From: Periweissella fabaria
Lineage (GTDB): Bacteria; Bacillota; Bacilli; Lactobacillales; Lactobacillaceae
Length of the DNA: 64,000 nucleotides
Assembly (NCBI RefSeq): GCF_918814575.1
Contig: NZ_CAKKNS010000001.1
Span: 396,182 to 460,181, forward strand
Direction of reading: 5' to 3'
The notes under the pieces are model-generated. The model was not told where the DNA came from. It saw only the letters and a list, made by a program, of their open reading frames with translations, and searched no databases. The translations under genes were made by a program, and so were the position numbers. Below are positions 1-10,997 of this stretch, piece after piece. Position 1 is the first letter of the stretch; every line of letters begins with the position of its first letter.

Positions 1-6
1 TACAAA

Positions 7-46
7 AGAGAGGTTCCGCACACTATCATAGTATGTGGACCTCTCT
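7..46 (-). terminator. Hairpin terminator after the LysR gene
   Basis: An inverted repeat with arms around AGAGAGGT and ACCTCTCT and a long, slightly imperfect stem lies just beyond the stop of the LysR gene. The base run on the far side is short, so it is a probable rather than certain terminator. Confidence 0.6.
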
Positions 47-57
47 TCAAGTTTTAA

Positions 58-1029
58 TTAGTCATCGACGTGTTGGAGCATTTCCAAACGGTCTTCGTAA
101 CAATGTGCGTTTAAGTATTCATCAAACGCTGTTAAGAAGTTAGCAATTCGGGGAATTTCACTCTTATCAGTACGGTAAACAAATGACAAATCAAATTTAA
201 CACTTGGTTCAAATGGCATTGCAAAAGTCTTGCCACCTAAGTTTTCTTGGTGACTAGTAATAAATGACTTTGGTAACGCCGTGTGTGAAGCAGTTTGCTT
301 AGCAAAGCGTAAAATTTGATTTGGAGTTGAGAAACGCGCTACTGATTTAGGTAAATCAAGTAAGTGGTTTTTGTAAATTTCGCGAATTGTTTGGTCAATG
401 TAATAGCTTTCTGGATAAGTTACCCAGTTTTCATCTAAAGTATCCTTTAGGCGAATTTTTTCAAGCTTAGCCAATTCTGGATTACTGTGAACGAAAAGTA
501 AATCTTCGGTCATAATACTCTTAGCTTGGTATGGCTTCCAGTTTTTAATTGATTCATCTGGTAAGTACATAATCGCCAAATCAATCCGGTTGTTTTCAAG
601 CCGTTCCCAAATTTCCTTACGACTAAGTGTAAAGAAAGTCACTCGAACATCTGGATTATCTTTATAGTAGTTCATGATAAAGTCTTCAACAACTCGGTCT
701 TCGATTGAAGAAAGCATCCCAATTGTAATTTCACCTTGAGTTGCTGACGTTGATTGTTGAATTTCATCAGTTGCCCGGTTAAGTAATTCATAAATCTCTT
801 GAGTTGCATTAAGCATTGTTAAACCGGCATCGGTCATCCGTAATTTTTTACCAATTGAATAAAACAATGGTGCGCCCACTGTCCGTTCCAATTTCTTAAT
901 TTGTTGTGTTAAAGCTGGTTGCGTAATGCCCAAAATTTGTGATGCTTGTGTATAGTTCATCGTTTCTGACAATTGTAAAAAGTATGACAATGTCTTTGAT
1001 GAAAAAATGTTTTCTTGGGTAGTTTTCAT
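58..1029 (-). CDS. LysR-family transcriptional regulator
   Basis: This encodes a 323-residue LysR-type DNA-binding regulator. The N-terminal winged helix-turn-helix reads SYFLQLSETMNYTQASQILG followed by ITQPALTQQIKKLE, the classic LysR signature. The rest is a two-lobe effector-binding domain, with IGMLSSIEDRVVEDFI at the start of lobe one. I place the start at the internal Met of MKTTQEN because AGGAG sits about eight bases before it; the longer open frame begins in AT-rich DNA without a ribosome site. Total length is normal for the family. The gene stands alone, so its target and effector cannot be inferred; malolactic or citrate regulators of this family are possible but unsupported. Confidence 0.88.
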   Translation of the reverse strand: MKTTQENIFSSKTLSYFLQLSETMNYTQASQILGITQPALTQQIKKLERTVGAPLFYSIGKKLRMTDAGLTMLNATQEIYELLNRATDEIQQSTSATQGEITIGMLSSIEDRVVEDFIMNYYKDNPDVRVTFFTLSRKEIWERLENNRIDLAIMYLPDESIKNWKPYQAKSIMTEDLLFVHSNPELAKLEKIRLKDTLDENWVTYPESYYIDQTIREIYKNHLLDLPKSVARFSTPNQILRFAKQTASHTALPKSFITSHQENLGGKTFAMPFEPSVKFDLSFVYRTDKSEIPRIANFLTAFDEYLNAHCYEDRLEMLQHVDD

Positions 1030-1188
1030 AGTTCCACACTCCTGTCTTATAGTTATTATATTATATATGATACCCATACTATAAGTTAATAGCAAGTGTT
1101 TTAACCTTAAATTTATAAGAGAAGCTACAAATAACTAATAAAAAATCACATTAATAATTTCTTAAACATTTTCCCTTTATTCAAGGAA

Positions 1189-3636
1189 TTAATTGTTAAC
1201 CATCGCTAAAATTTTAGTTATCATCTGGACTGGTCGGCCTTCAACATCAACATCAATTACAAATGTCCCGTTTGAGTACCCAGAACTAACGGGATAGTTA
1301 CTAGGGATAATATCATGGATCAAATGACGACTCGTAACTACCTCCAAAGCAGCCAAGGGATCATTAATGATACATGCTGCTACAATTTCATGTGGTTGTG
1401 CTTTAAGTTCGCGTAAAATCATACTTCCACGACGGGCACGACTAGTAACTGCAATATCGCTGACGGCCATTCGCTTGAAGGCCCCTCGTTGGGTTATAAT
1501 CCCAATTTCATCAGTTGGCTGCACAATTAAGGCACTAGCAATTGTTTCATCATCGCGTAAGTCCATTGCTCGGACCCCTGCGGTACGGGCACCTGTCACA
1601 GATACTTCTGCTAAATCGTATTGAACAGCATATCCAACCGTTGAAAGTAAGCATACTTGGACCCCAGTTGTCGCTGTTGGTACGAAATTAATGGCAACAA
1701 TTTTTGCAGTGGGATCTTTTAATTTCATTGCGACCGCAGCACGCTTGCGATATGTTCGACTAGGTGTTAAATCAACAAATGCCGTCTGCTTAATCCAACC
1801 ATCAGACGTAGTTAAAACAAAATTACCGGCTGTTTCTAGCGAATCAAAAATCATCACTGATAACATCTCTTCATCAGAATCCAAACCATTAATCGTTTGT
1901 GAAACGTGTTCACCGGTATCTTTCCACTTAACATCACTAATTTCATGCACCGGCCGATAAATCAAATTCCCTTTATTCGTAAAAATAAAGACATGTGACA
2001 AGGTATTGACCTTTTCAAGGAAGATTGGTTGATCGTCCTCACGTAACCCGTTTTCAGTTACATCACTAGCATTAAATGAACGGACTGATGAACGCTTAAC
2101 ATATCCTGACCGGGATACTAATAACATGACATCTTCATCAGCAATCATCACCGTTTGATCAATCTTTAGTTCTTCAACTTGATCTTCAATCTCAGCTTTA
2201 CGATCACTACCAAATTCTTTAGCAATTGCCTTGAGTTCTTTACGTAGGACTTTATTTAATTCCTTAGCATCCGCCAAAATTAATTCGTATTCAGCAATTG
2301 TGGCCGCTAATTCTTTAGCTTCCGCTTCTAATTGCGTTACATCGGTATTAGTCAAACAATACAGTTGCAATGTTACAATCGCTTCTGCTTGGATATCAGT
2401 AAAACCAAACTTAGCCATGATGTTTTCTTTAGCATTTTTACGATTTTGACTTTCACGAATTGTAGCCACAACTTCATCAAGAATCGAAATCATTTTGATT
2501 AATCCTTCAACAACATGTTGCCGTTTTTGTGCTTTCGCTAAATCAAAGCGTGTTCGCTTAGTAATAATTTCTTTTTGGAAATCTAAGTATGCTTGTAATG
2601 CCGTCAACAACCCCACTCGTTCTGGACGTTGGTTATTAATGGCCACCATATTGAAATTATACGTGATTTGTAAATCGGTTTTCTTAAATAAGTAGGCTAA
2701 GATTCCATCAGCATTCGCATCTTTATTCAATTCAATCACAATGGATAATCCTTGACGATCGGATTCATCACGAACTTCTGAAATTCCGGCAACATCTTTG
2801 TTGAGGCGAATTTCATCCATTTTCTTAACTAATTGCGCTTTATTAACTTCATAAGGAATTTCAGTAACTTCAATTTGTTGCTTACCACCTCGAATTGTTG
2901 AAATTTTAGTGCGTGAACGCAAAACAATGCGGCCTTTACCAGTCTCGTAAGCCTTCTTAATGCCATCGATTCCTTGGATAATCCCACCAGTTGGGAAATC
3001 TGGGCCTTTTACAAATTCCATCATATCTTCTAGTTTAGCATTGGGATGCGCTAATAAATAAACTAAGGCATCGATCACTTCACGTAAATTATGTGGTGGA
3101 ATATCAGTGGCATAACCAGCTGAAATCCCAGTGGCTCCATTAACCAGTAAATTAGGGAAATGTGCCGGTAAGACTGTTGGTTCGTATTCGGTATCATCAA
3201 AGTTTAAAACCATTTCAACGGTTTCTTTATCTAAATCACGCAGTAACTCACCCGCAATTTTACTCAAACGAGCTTCGGTATACCGCATCGCAGCCGCTGG
3301 ATCAGCATCAATGGAACCGTTATTACCATGCATTTCAATCAATGGTTCGCGTAACTTCCAGTCTTGTGACATCCGGACCATTGCTTCATAAATTGAAGAA
3401 TCACCATGGGGGTGGTAGTTACCCATTACGTTACCAACCGATTTGGCTGATTTACGATAAGCCTTATCAAAAGTATTACCATCTTTATTCATAGCATACA
3501 AAATCCGGCGTTGTACGGGCTTTAAACCATCCCGAATATCTGGCAACGCCCGTTCTTGGATGATGTATTTTGAGTACCGGGCAAACCGGTCACCAATCAC
3601 ATCTTCTAAGGCTAATTCTTGAATATTGTCAGCCAT
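1189..3636 (-). CDS. parC: DNA topoisomerase IV subunit A
   Basis: ParC is the DNA-cutting subunit of topoisomerase IV, which decatenates daughter chromosomes together with ParE. The 815-residue product starts [20 protein letters not shown] and has the catalytic tyrosine at about residue 119 in [10 protein letters not shown]. The quinolone-determining segment [17 protein letters not shown] fits ParC rather than GyrA and carries Ser80 and Glu84, the unmutated residues at the classic resistance positions. The C-terminal half shows repeated GyrA-type beta-propeller blades. It lies 34 bases downstream of parE and is surely co-transcribed. Nothing looks abnormal. Confidence 0.97.
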   Translation of the reverse strand: MADNIQELALEDVIGDRFARYSKYIIQERALPDIRDGLKPVQRRILYAMNKDGNTFDKAYRKSAKSVGNVMGNYHPHGDSSIYEAMVRMSQDWKLREPLIEMHGNNGSIDADPAAAMRYTEARLSKIAGELLRDLDKETVEMVLNFDDTEYEPTVLPAHFPNLLVNGATGISAGYATDIPPHNLREVIDALVYLLAHPNAKLEDMMEFVKGPDFPTGGIIQGIDGIKKAYETGKGRIVLRSRTKISTIRGGKQQIEVTEIPYEVNKAQLVKKMDEIRLNKDVAGISEVRDESDRQGLSIVIELNKDANADGILAYLFKKTDLQITYNFNMVAINNQRPERVGLLTALQAYLDFQKEIITKRTRFDLAKAQKRQHVVEGLIKMISILDEVVATIRESQNRKNAKENIMAKFGFTDIQAEAIVTLQLYCLTNTDVTQLEAEAKELAATIAEYELILADAKELNKVLRKELKAIAKEFGSDRKAEIEDQVEELKIDQTVMIADEDVMLLVSRSGYVKRSSVRSFNASDVTENGLREDDQPIFLEKVNTLSHVFIFTNKGNLIYRPVHEISDVKWKDTGEHVSQTINGLDSDEEMLSVMIFDSLETAGNFVLTTSDGWIKQTAFVDLTPSRTYRKRAAVAMKLKDPTAKIVAINFVPTATTGVQVCLLSTVGYAVQYDLAEVSVTGARTAGVRAMDLRDDETIASALIVQPTDEIGIITQRGAFKRMAVSDIAVTSRARRGSMILRELKAQPHEIVAACIINDPLAALEVVTSRHLIHDIIPSNYPVSSGYSNGTFVIDVDVEGRPVQMITKILAMVNN

Positions 3637-3670
3637 TGAATTCTCCTTTTGTTAGTCGTTCATTTTTTCG

Positions 3671-5710
3671 TTAGTCTTGCCAACTAGTAATCATTGGCTC
3701 GTTATCACCTAAATCAAGTTCAACTTCTGTTGGTTCTGTGATTTGGTCAGTTTCATTTAATGTTTGCGTTGTATCAAGAATTGAGTCACCTTCAGATAAG
3801 TTAAAGGCAACATTTTCTTCAATCCACTTTCGGCGGGGTTCAACTTTATCACCCATCAAAGTAGTCACACGTTTTTCAGCTAGCATAGCATCATCAATCT
3901 TAACGCGAATCAATGTCCGAGTTTCTGGGTCCATTGTTGTTTCCCATAATTGATCGGCATTCATTTCACCAAGCCCCTTAAAACGTTGCAAGGCATAACC
4001 ACGACCAAAAGTAGCTTCTTTTTGAGCTAACTGTTCATTCGTCCAGGCATAATCAATTTTTTGTGACTTACCAGTGCCCTTAGCTAACTTATAAAGCGGT
4101 GGTAATGCAATATACACCCGTCCCGCTTCAATCATTGGCCGCATATATTTGTAGAAGAACGTTAATAATAGGGTTTGAATATGCGCCCCATCATCATCGG
4201 CATCGGTCATAATAATAATCTTACTGTAATTAGCATCATCAATATTAAAATCCGCTCCGACTGAAGCCCCAATGGTGTAAATCATCGTTGATATTTCTTC
4301 ATTTTTCAAAATATCAGCTAATTTAGCTTTTTCCGTGTTCAAGACCTTCCCACGTAATGGTAATATTGCTTGGAATTTACGATCGCGGCCTTGTTTAGCA
4401 GAACCACCGGCTGAATCTCCTTCGACTAAGAATAATTCATTTTTAGCAGCATTTTTAGATTGGGCTGGTGTTAATTTACCTGAAAGTAACCGTTCTTGCT
4501 TCCCACGTTTCTTACCACTACGACTTTCGTCACGCGCTTTCCGAGCTGCTTCCCGCGCTTCACGAGCCTTTAAGGCTTTCCGAATTAATGATTGCCCGAA
4601 TTCACCATTTTCCATTAAATAAAAACTCAATTGCTCACTAACAACCGTATCAACAATTGAACGGGCTTCCGGTGTTCCAAGTTTATCTTTTGTTTGACCT
4701 TCAAATTGCAAAATCTCTTCTGGCACACGTAAAGAAATAACCGTTGCTAATCCTTCACGAACATCGGAACCTTCGAGGTTTTTATCTTTTTCTTTAAGTA
4801 ACCCAATTTTACGAGCGTAATCATTAAAAGCCTTGGTCCAAGCAGAACGGAAACCGACTTCATGGGTCCCACCATCGGGCGTCCGCACGTTATTAACAAA
4901 TGATAACGTCGTCTCAGTATAACCATCGTTATATTGGGCAGCAACTTCAACTTCCACATTTTGACTAACGCCGTCAAAATACATCACATCGCCAAGAACT
5001 TCTTTATCTTCATTCAAGTATGAAACAAACTCTTTAATTCCATCTTGATAGAAGAATTCTTCATGCCGCTCTTGGTTATTACGTTCATCAGTTAACGTAA
5101 TTTTGATATTTTTCAATAAGAATGCCGATTCACGTAAACGTTCGGCTAACGTATTAAAGTTGTAAACCGTCGTTGAAAAAATCTTAGGATCTGGTTTAAA
5201 GGTTAACGTCGTTCCAGTATGTTCCTTAGTTTTACCTAAATTTTCAAGAGTACCTACTGGGACACCACCATTAATAAAGTCTTCTTGGAACTTTTGGCCA
5301 TCACGCACGATTGTGACGGTTAAAGATTCACTAAGGGCATTAACAACAGATGAACCAACCCCGTGTAGCCCACCGGAAGTCTTATAACCACCTTGTCCAA
5401 ATTTCCCACCAGCATGTAGCACTGTTAAGATAACTTCTGGTGTTGGTTTACCAGAAGCATGCATTCCAACTGGCATCCCACGGCCATGATCGACAACTGT
5501 AATTGAATTATCAGCATGGATTGTTACATCAATTATGTCACCATAGCCTGCTAACGCTTCATCGACTGCATTATCAACAATTTCATAGACTAAGTGGTGT
5601 AATCCACGTCCGTCCGTCGAACCAATATACATCCCAGGGCGCTTACGAACTGCTTCGAGGCCCTCAAGGACGGTAATGGAATCTTCTGAGTATTCAGGTT
5701 TTTGAGCCAT
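3671..5710 (-). CDS. parE: DNA topoisomerase IV subunit B
   Basis: ParE is the ATPase subunit of topoisomerase IV. The 679-residue protein opens with SITVLEGLEAVRKRPGMYIG and has the GHKL ATP-binding motifs EIVDNAVDEA, DHGRGMPVG and GGLHGVGSSVVNAL. The Toprim domain has LVEGDSAGGSAKQGRDR and the acidic metal-binding motif MTDADDDGAHI. The order parE then parC on one strand is the usual arrangement in Firmicutes and separates it from gyrB, which lies near the origin in most genomes. The start has an upstream GAGGGAATC-type ribosome site. Confidence 0.97.
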   Translation of the reverse strand: MAQKPEYSEDSITVLEGLEAVRKRPGMYIGSTDGRGLHHLVYEIVDNAVDEALAGYGDIIDVTIHADNSITVVDHGRGMPVGMHASGKPTPEVILTVLHAGGKFGQGGYKTSGGLHGVGSSVVNALSESLTVTIVRDGQKFQEDFINGGVPVGTLENLGKTKEHTGTTLTFKPDPKIFSTTVYNFNTLAERLRESAFLLKNIKITLTDERNNQERHEEFFYQDGIKEFVSYLNEDKEVLGDVMYFDGVSQNVEVEVAAQYNDGYTETTLSFVNNVRTPDGGTHEVGFRSAWTKAFNDYARKIGLLKEKDKNLEGSDVREGLATVISLRVPEEILQFEGQTKDKLGTPEARSIVDTVVSEQLSFYLMENGEFGQSLIRKALKAREAREAARKARDESRSGKKRGKQERLLSGKLTPAQSKNAAKNELFLVEGDSAGGSAKQGRDRKFQAILPLRGKVLNTEKAKLADILKNEEISTMIYTIGASVGADFNIDDANYSKIIIMTDADDDGAHIQTLLLTFFYKYMRPMIEAGRVYIALPPLYKLAKGTGKSQKIDYAWTNEQLAQKEATFGRGYALQRFKGLGEMNADQLWETTMDPETRTLIRVKIDDAMLAEKRVTTLMGDKVEPRRKWIEENVAFNLSEGDSILDTTQTLNETDQITEPTEVELDLGDNEPMITSWQD

Positions 5711-5881
5711 TTAGATTCCCTCTTTCATTTAATTAATCTTTTTAATTTTATTTTATTTATTCGTAACAGACAAGCGAACACACCTAATTTAAATGTCTTT
5801 TACTAAATTAGCTTACACTTTTTTACGGCAGAGGTAAATATCCACCTGTTTTAAGCTTCACAATTAGCGAAACTCACAAGC

Positions 5882-5919
5882 AAAAACCCGATAGACTCAG
5901 GCGAATCTACCGGATTATT
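5882..5919 (-). terminator. rpoD terminator
   Basis: An imperfect stem, CCGGTAGATT pairing with AGTCTATCGGG with one bulge, is followed on the minus strand by a T run. It lies directly after the rpoD stop and ends the dnaG-rpoD unit. Confidence 0.75.
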
Positions 5920-5932
5920 TAATGATATTTGA

Positions 5933-7051
5933 TTAATCCATGAAGTCCTTCAATTGTTTAGAACGTGAAGGATGGCGTAACTTCCGTAAAGCTTTGGCTT
6001 CGATTTGACGAATCCGTTCACGAGTAACTCCAAAGACTTTACCAACTTCTTCCAACGTCCGTGTCCGACCATCTTCAAGACCAAAACGTAATCGTAATAC
6101 GTTTTCTTCACGATCAGTCAATGTATCAAGCACATTTTCAAGTTGTTCTTTTAACATTTGGTAAGCAGCTGAATCCGCTGGTGAAGTAGCATCTTGATCT
6201 TCGATGAAGTCCCCAAGATGTGAATCATCCTCTTCCCCAATTGGTGTTTCCAATGAAACTGGTTCTTGAGCAATCTTTAAGATTTCACGAACCTTTTCAG
6301 TTGGCATATCCATTTCAGCCCCAATTTCTTCTGGTGTAGGTTCGCGACCTAAATCTTGAAGTAATTGACGTTGAATCCGGATCAACTTGTTAATCGTTTC
6401 AACCATGTGAACTGGAATCCGAATTGTCCGAGCTTGGTCAGCAATTGCACGGGTAATCGCTTGCCGAATCCACCATGTTGCATAAGTTGAAAATTTGAAT
6501 CCTTTCCGGTAATCAAATTTTTCAACGGCCTTCATAAGTCCCATGTTACCTTCTTGAATCAAATCAAGGAATTGCATCCCCCGACCAACATACCGCTTAG
6601 CAATCGAAACAACCAATCGTAAGTTAGCTTCGGCAAGTTCTTGCTTAGCGATTTCATCCCCTTGTTCAATTCGTAAAGCAAGCGCAACTTCTTCATCCCC
6701 TGTAAGCAATGAAACCCGACCGATTTCTTTCAAGTACATCCGAACTGGGTCATTGATTTTAATTGATCCTGGAGCAGTATCAGCAGCTGCTAATTCCTTC
6801 TTAGTAGGCGTGTTTTTCGCTTTTTTCAACACGTGTTCTGAAGGATTACCGTTTTCATCAACAATTGAAATACCAGCATCTTCAACCTTTTCAATCAAAA
6901 CATCTAACTGTTCTGCGTTAAGTTGGTGCTTTTTAGCAACTTGATTTTCTAATGTATCATAGTTAATTTCTTTAGTTGCCTTGTATTCCTTAATCAAAGT
7001 TTTTACATCAGTATCGAATGCTTTTTGGTCAAATTCTTTTTTCTCAGCCAT
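5933..7051 (-). CDS. rpoD: RNA polymerase primary sigma factor
   Basis: This is the housekeeping sigma factor (sigma-A/70), 372 residues, typical for lactobacilli. Region 2 contains [37 protein letters not shown] and [20 protein letters not shown], which bind the -10 element and core polymerase. Region 4 near the C terminus has [20 protein letters not shown], the -35-recognising helix-turn-helix. The N-terminal ~100 residues are the shortened region 1 seen in Gram-positives. It follows dnaG by 23 bases, the conserved macromolecular-synthesis pairing. AGGGGGCCC precedes the start codon. Confidence 0.97.
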   Translation of the reverse strand: MAEKKEFDQKAFDTDVKTLIKEYKATKEINYDTLENQVAKKHQLNAEQLDVLIEKVEDAGISIVDENGNPSEHVLKKAKNTPTKKELAAADTAPGSIKINDPVRMYLKEIGRVSLLTGDEEVALALRIEQGDEIAKQELAEANLRLVVSIAKRYVGRGMQFLDLIQEGNMGLMKAVEKFDYRKGFKFSTYATWWIRQAITRAIADQARTIRIPVHMVETINKLIRIQRQLLQDLGREPTPEEIGAEMDMPTEKVREILKIAQEPVSLETPIGEEDDSHLGDFIEDQDATSPADSAAYQMLKEQLENVLDTLTDREENVLRLRFGLEDGRTRTLEEVGKVFGVTRERIRQIEAKALRKLRHPSRSKQLKDFMD

Positions 7052-7074
7052 TTGGGCCCCCTTATTGGTTTCTG

Positions 7075-8928
7075 TTACTGTGCGTGTTGTTGCCGAAGTA
7101 ATGCAATATACTCATTGGTTAACGTTACTAGTAGTTCATTATTACCTAATTGCTGTGCATCACTAATTTGTTGCAATTTATGCTTAATTTGATCAACTAA
7201 TGGCGTTAAATGCATTATCTGATCAACGAGTTGCTTAACCGCTGGTAATGATGGTTGTGAAATCATAATATCATTCTCTAAATCAGTTAGTACTCGTGCT
7301 AAATTATTATCGTTTAAGTAATCTAGGAATAACCCTAAATCATATTGTTGATGAGTACTCCAGTATCCTTGTGCCAACAAGAATAATGTTTCGTACTCTA
7401 ACTTGGTAAAGTGAAAATCACTGACCGCTGTAACTTCTTGCCAGACATGCCAATCATGGAGCATCCACATTAACAATGTCCGTTCAGCGCGTTCGGTACG
7501 ACTACGAACCTTTAATTGCGGTTCTGGCGACGCTGATTGTTGTTGCCATGAACGTTGACTGTTACTACGTTCCTTACTGTATGTCGACGCACCTTGATGA
7601 TGTGCTTGTGGTAATTGCTGTCTTAAGTGGTTTAACTGTTCATGTAAACTAGTTGCACCAACATTAAATTCTTGCGCTAATTGGTTAACTTGTAAGTCAC
7701 GTTCTAGTGCATTATCAACGGTTGCCAGAATTTTTAAAACTTCATCTAGGTAACCGAGCTTTTCTGCTTCATTTGCTAAGTTACGCCCTTGCTTTAAATA
7801 CCGCATTGCAAAAGTAATCGGGGTTTCTAAGCCATGTGACAATGCATTAGTAAATTCTTGCGCGCCAAACTTACGGAGATATTCATCTGGATCTAACCCA
7901 TCAGGTAGATTGATGATTTTAATCTTCAATGCTGGGGCAACTTGGCTAATTAATTCAATTGCACGTTTAGTTGCTGCTTGTCCGGCAGCATCCCCATCAT
8001 AGGCAATTAACACTTGGTCAGCAAGCCGACTTATTTTTTGGACTTGCTCAACCGTCAATGATGTTCCCATAGAAGCGACACCATTTTGAACTCCCGCTGA
8101 AAACGCAGCAATGACGTCCATAAACCCTTCAAACAAAATAACATCTTTGCTACGTTTAATAGGGTTCTTCGCTAAGTCAAAGTTAAATAATTCCTGACTC
8201 TTATTAAATAACACGCTTTCAGGTGAATTAATATACTTAGCTTGTTCATCATGTGCTAATGATCGTCCTGAAAAAGCAATTACTTGACCACTACTATTGC
8301 GAATCGTAAACAATACCCGATTAACAAATCGATCCCTTAATGACCCATCCTCATTTTCCACAAATAATTCACTTTGACGTAATAGCTGATAATCAACACC
8401 ACGTTCTTGGAAAAATGGTAATAGCAATGATTCCTTTGGAGCATATCCCAAATGGAATAGATTCAAAGTATCATCGTCTAATCCCCGTTGATGTAAGTAA
8501 TCCAACGCTTCTTGTCCGGCACTCGTATTCATCAACATGTGATGATAGAGCTTGGCGGCTTCAGTATACAAATCATATAAAGCAGCATGTTCATTAACCG
8601 GCTTATTAGAATTGGCTGTTTCGAGATACTTTTGATCAATATCAATATGGGCAATCTTAGCGACTTCAAGGACCGCTTCAGGAAATGACAGATTCTTCAT
8701 TTCGGTTAAGAATTGAAAAACGTTCCCACCACGGCCACATGAGAAGCAATGGAAAATTTGCTTTTGCTCATTAACTGAAAACGATGGTGTTCGTTCATCA
8801 TGCCAAGGACACTTACCAAATAAGTTGCGACCTTGTTTATGAAGTTGGACGTATTCACTAACAACATCTGTAATATTGACCGATGTTCTAACCTGATTAA
8901 TAACTTCTTCTGGTATGCGTGTAGCCAC
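7075..8928 (-). CDS. dnaG: DNA primase
   Basis: DnaG makes RNA primers at the replication fork and is recruited by the replicative helicase. The N-terminal CHC2 zinc finger is visible as [15 protein letters not shown] followed by [13 protein letters not shown]. The Toprim catalytic core has [14 protein letters not shown] and the acidic YDGDAAG motif. The C-terminal ~130 residues form a helical helicase-interacting domain rich in Gln and Leu. At 617 residues it matches the family. It precedes rpoD in the same operon. Confidence 0.96.
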   Translation of the reverse strand: MATRIPEEVINQVRTSVNITDVVSEYVQLHKQGRNLFGKCPWHDERTPSFSVNEQKQIFHCFSCGRGGNVFQFLTEMKNLSFPEAVLEVAKIAHIDIDQKYLETANSNKPVNEHAALYDLYTEAAKLYHHMLMNTSAGQEALDYLHQRGLDDDTLNLFHLGYAPKESLLLPFFQERGVDYQLLRQSELFVENEDGSLRDRFVNRVLFTIRNSSGQVIAFSGRSLAHDEQAKYINSPESVLFNKSQELFNFDLAKNPIKRSKDVILFEGFMDVIAAFSAGVQNGVASMGTSLTVEQVQKISRLADQVLIAYDGDAAGQAATKRAIELISQVAPALKIKIINLPDGLDPDEYLRKFGAQEFTNALSHGLETPITFAMRYLKQGRNLANEAEKLGYLDEVLKILATVDNALERDLQVNQLAQEFNVGATSLHEQLNHLRQQLPQAHHQGASTYSKERSNSQRSWQQQSASPEPQLKVRSRTERAERTLLMWMLHDWHVWQEVTAVSDFHFTKLEYETLFLLAQGYWSTHQQYDLGLFLDYLNDNNLARVLTDLENDIMISQPSLPAVKQLVDQIMHLTPLVDQIKHKLQQISDAQQLGNNELLVTLTNEYIALLRQQHAQ

Positions 8929-8961
8929 TAATCATCACCACTTTCTTTTTAAAGCCATTAA

Positions 8962-8989
8962 AAGTCGTGCCCAAAAATGGACACGACTT
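8962..8989 (-). promoter_or_regulatory. Hairpin in the dnaG leader
   Basis: AAGTCGTGTCC and GGGCACGACTT form a strong stem about 35-60 bases before the dnaG start, followed by TTTTAATGG. It could be a terminator of weak upstream transcription or an attenuator of dnaG-rpoD. The surrounding gap from 8929 to 9190 is AT-rich and holds no gene. Confidence 0.5.
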
Positions 8990-9190
8990 ACTCAATTTTC
9001 AACTCCGATAATTATTATAGCAACACCACTTGAATTTGTCTATTATTTTTTGTCAAGGGGTTGACAATTTTAAAATAATTTATTTTGTAGGCATGTTGCA
9101 TTACACAATCAATTTACAGAATTATTATTATGTAAACTAAAAACCAAAAACAATCTGCTAACTACTGACCTTGATTTGCAAATAACTATA

Positions 9191-9246
9191 AAAAACACCC
9201 CTATGCTTCAAACTAAAATTAGTTCTTAGCAAAGAGGTGGTGTTTT
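9191..9246 (-). terminator. recO operon terminator
   Basis: Arms AAAACACC and GGTGTTTTTT bracket a longer imperfect stem directly after the recO stop. The minus strand ends in a T run. It closes the antiporter-EIIA-accB-recO operon and separates it from dnaG. Confidence 0.75.
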
Positions 9247-9252
9247 AGCTGG

Positions 9253-10056
9253 TTATTTAGGTTCATCCGAAATCATTTTAGGCTTACGACTAGCAATTAA
9301 TGCTTGCTGCCATGTATCCATCTGTTCAATAAAGCCTCGTGCCCGTACATGAACCCCTACGGTATTATCATAAATTAAATCAATCACGCGTTGTAATTCT
9401 GCTTTAGTCTCTTCACGTAACTTAATGGAGTTAACTTGTGTAATATCAATAAAACTAAATAATCGTAAGTAATACAAGCCTTTAGGCGTCATATTTAACC
9501 GATGGCGGTCAGTATCAAAATGACGACTACATAGTAAGCCATGATACTTATCAGAAAAATCCATCGTATCGGTCATTTCTCCACACATAACGCAACCGTG
9601 TAACTGCAACGGCACCCCAAAATCTGGTAATAATTTTAAAGCAATTATCTGACTAATAACCTGAGGGTCAAAATGATCATTTAACTTCGCAAATGCCGCT
9701 AATAATTGATCAAACCAACCAGTAATGATCACTCGGTCTTCAAAAGCAGCATCTAATAAACTCAAAATATACGTCGCATACGCATTAACTTCAATGTCTT
9801 CATTCAGGAGCCGAAAATGGGTTGCTTGCTTAGCCGTATTTAAAAATGAAAGTCCCGTCGGATTCAAGCGTCCTTCATAGACAGCATACGTATAAGGTAA
9901 CGTTTCACTTGCTAGGGCATAACTAGGCCGTTTACCATTTTTTAGAAAAAACATCCGCTTGCCCGCCTCGCGTGTTAATACTTTGGCTAAGACATCCGCT
10001 TCACGATAATTCTTACGATACATCACAATACCAGTAAAAGTATCATTACCGCTCAT
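9253..10056 (-). CDS. recO: DNA repair protein RecO
   Basis: RecO loads RecA on SSB-coated single-stranded DNA in the RecFOR gap-repair pathway. The 267-residue protein has the N-terminal OB fold starting FTGIVMYRKNYREADVLAKV and the internal zinc-binding Cys cluster LHGCVMCGE with a later LLCSRHF, as in Gram-positive RecO. It is the last gene of the operon with the EIIA-like and biotin-carrier genes, 18 bases after accB. In many lactobacilli glyQS separates recO from dnaG; here dnaG follows directly after a terminator. Confidence 0.94.
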   Translation of the reverse strand: MSGNDTFTGIVMYRKNYREADVLAKVLTREAGKRMFFLKNGKRPSYALASETLPYTYAVYEGRLNPTGLSFLNTAKQATHFRLLNEDIEVNAYATYILSLLDAAFEDRVIITGWFDQLLAAFAKLNDHFDPQVISQIIALKLLPDFGVPLQLHGCVMCGEMTDTMDFSDKYHGLLCSRHFDTDRHRLNMTPKGLYYLRLFSFIDITQVNSIKLREETKAELQRVIDLIYDNTVGVHVRARGFIEQMDTWQQALIASRKPKMISDEPK

Positions 10057-10074
10057 TATTTTCCTCCCTAGGTT

Positions 10075-10524
10075 TTAATCTAACGTAACTGTATATAGCA
10101 CTTGGCCATATTCAACAGTTTGTTCAGGCATAACATTCACACTTGTTATGGTTCCTGCGACCGAACTCTTAATATCAGTCATCATTTTCATCGCTTCAAT
10201 CAATGCAACGGTTTCACCAACATTAACATGTTCACCAACTTGTTTAAACATAGGTTTATCAGGTGCCGGTTGTAAATATACCGTACCCACAATTGGCGCA
10301 ATGATTACTTCTTCATTTGTCACCTTATCAACCTTCTCCACAGCTACGGTTGCTTGCGAATCTGGCACCGGACTTGCCGTATCAAGTTGGCCTGACGTAT
10401 CGGATGAAATCGAATTTGTCTGTTTACTAAAATATAAATGACTTTCAGCGTCATCTAACCGTAGTTCCATCAAAGTACTAGCATCAAATTGTACTAGTAA
10501 ATCGCTAATTGCTTTTAAGTCCAT
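10075..10524 (-). CDS. accB: Biotin carboxyl carrier protein of acetyl-CoA carboxylase
   Basis: BCCP carries carboxyl-biotin between biotin carboxylase and the carboxyltransferase in the first step of fatty acid synthesis. The 149-residue protein has the usual N-terminal helix (MDLKAISDLLVQFDASTLME), an acidic, Ser/Thr/Val-rich linker, and a C-terminal biotinyl domain from about residue 75. The biotinylated lysine is about residue 113 in IEAMKMMTD. Most lactic acid bacteria keep accB within the fab/acc cluster, so its place between an EIIA gene and recO is unusual; no accA, accC or accD is nearby. It may be the only copy or a second one. Confidence 0.88.
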   Translation of the reverse strand: MDLKAISDLLVQFDASTLMELRLDDAESHLYFSKQTNSISSDTSGQLDTASPVPDSQATVAVEKVDKVTNEEVIIAPIVGTVYLQPAPDKPMFKQVGEHVNVGETVALIEAMKMMTDIKSSVAGTITSVNVMPEQTVEYGQVLYTVTLD

Positions 10525-10527
10525 TAG

Positions 10528-10995
10528 TTATTCTTCATACGCTCCTTTTAAATTCAATTTCCCTATTATACCACCTGTTTGATAATTTCCTGGAACAAAT
10601 TCGCTAATTATTGCTTGTTGATCCAAATTCAACAGTGCCACTTCTTGGACGACATCCAACTTAGCGGCTGCTACTTGTTGCCAATCAACGGTTGCAATTG
10701 GTACATTCGCTGCTAAGACATCCCCATCCGTAAAGGTATATTTAACTGGTGGCGTTGCTATACCAGCAAAATTCAAACCAATATGGAGTAACCAACGACC
10801 ATATTCTGTTTGAATTTGAATATTATGATCATTTTGTTGATAATAAGTCCCCGCTAGTGGGCTCACAATTTGCATGCCCTCAGGCCACATCACGACTCCT
10901 TGACCAAGCATATTGCTACTAAAAAGACTGTCAGTTGATTCTTGACTTAATTTAATGACTCCATTAACTGGTGCGATAACCGTTGTTGCTTCCAT
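10528..10995 (-). CDS. PTS glucose-type EIIA-like protein
   Basis: This 155-residue protein matches the glucose-family EIIA fold, which passes phosphate from HPr to a sugar-specific EIIB and can also act as a regulator. Two histidines are placed as in the active site, about residue 57 (QQNDHNIQIQ) and residue 71 (RWLLHIGLN); the second sits in the HIG motif that carries the phospho-histidine. The usual T-V-x-L-x-G that follows is altered to FAGIATPP. No EIIB or EIIC is adjacent. It stops three bases before accB and starts two bases after the antiporter gene, so it is translated within the same operon. It may be a stand-alone regulator. Confidence 0.82.
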   Translation of the reverse strand: MEATTVIAPVNGVIKLSQESTDSLFSSNMLGQGVVMWPEGMQIVSPLAGTYYQQNDHNIQIQTEYGRWLLHIGLNFAGIATPPVKYTFTDGDVLAANVPIATVDWQQVAAAKLDVVQEVALLNLDQQAIISEFVPGNYQTGGIIGKLNLKGAYEE

Positions 10996-10997
10996 GT

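Noticed and set aside
1200-5700. Quinolone-resistance mutations in parC/parE
   Set aside because: Positions 80 and 84 of ParC are Ser and Glu, the usual wild-type residues, and ParE shows no obvious change in its resistance region.
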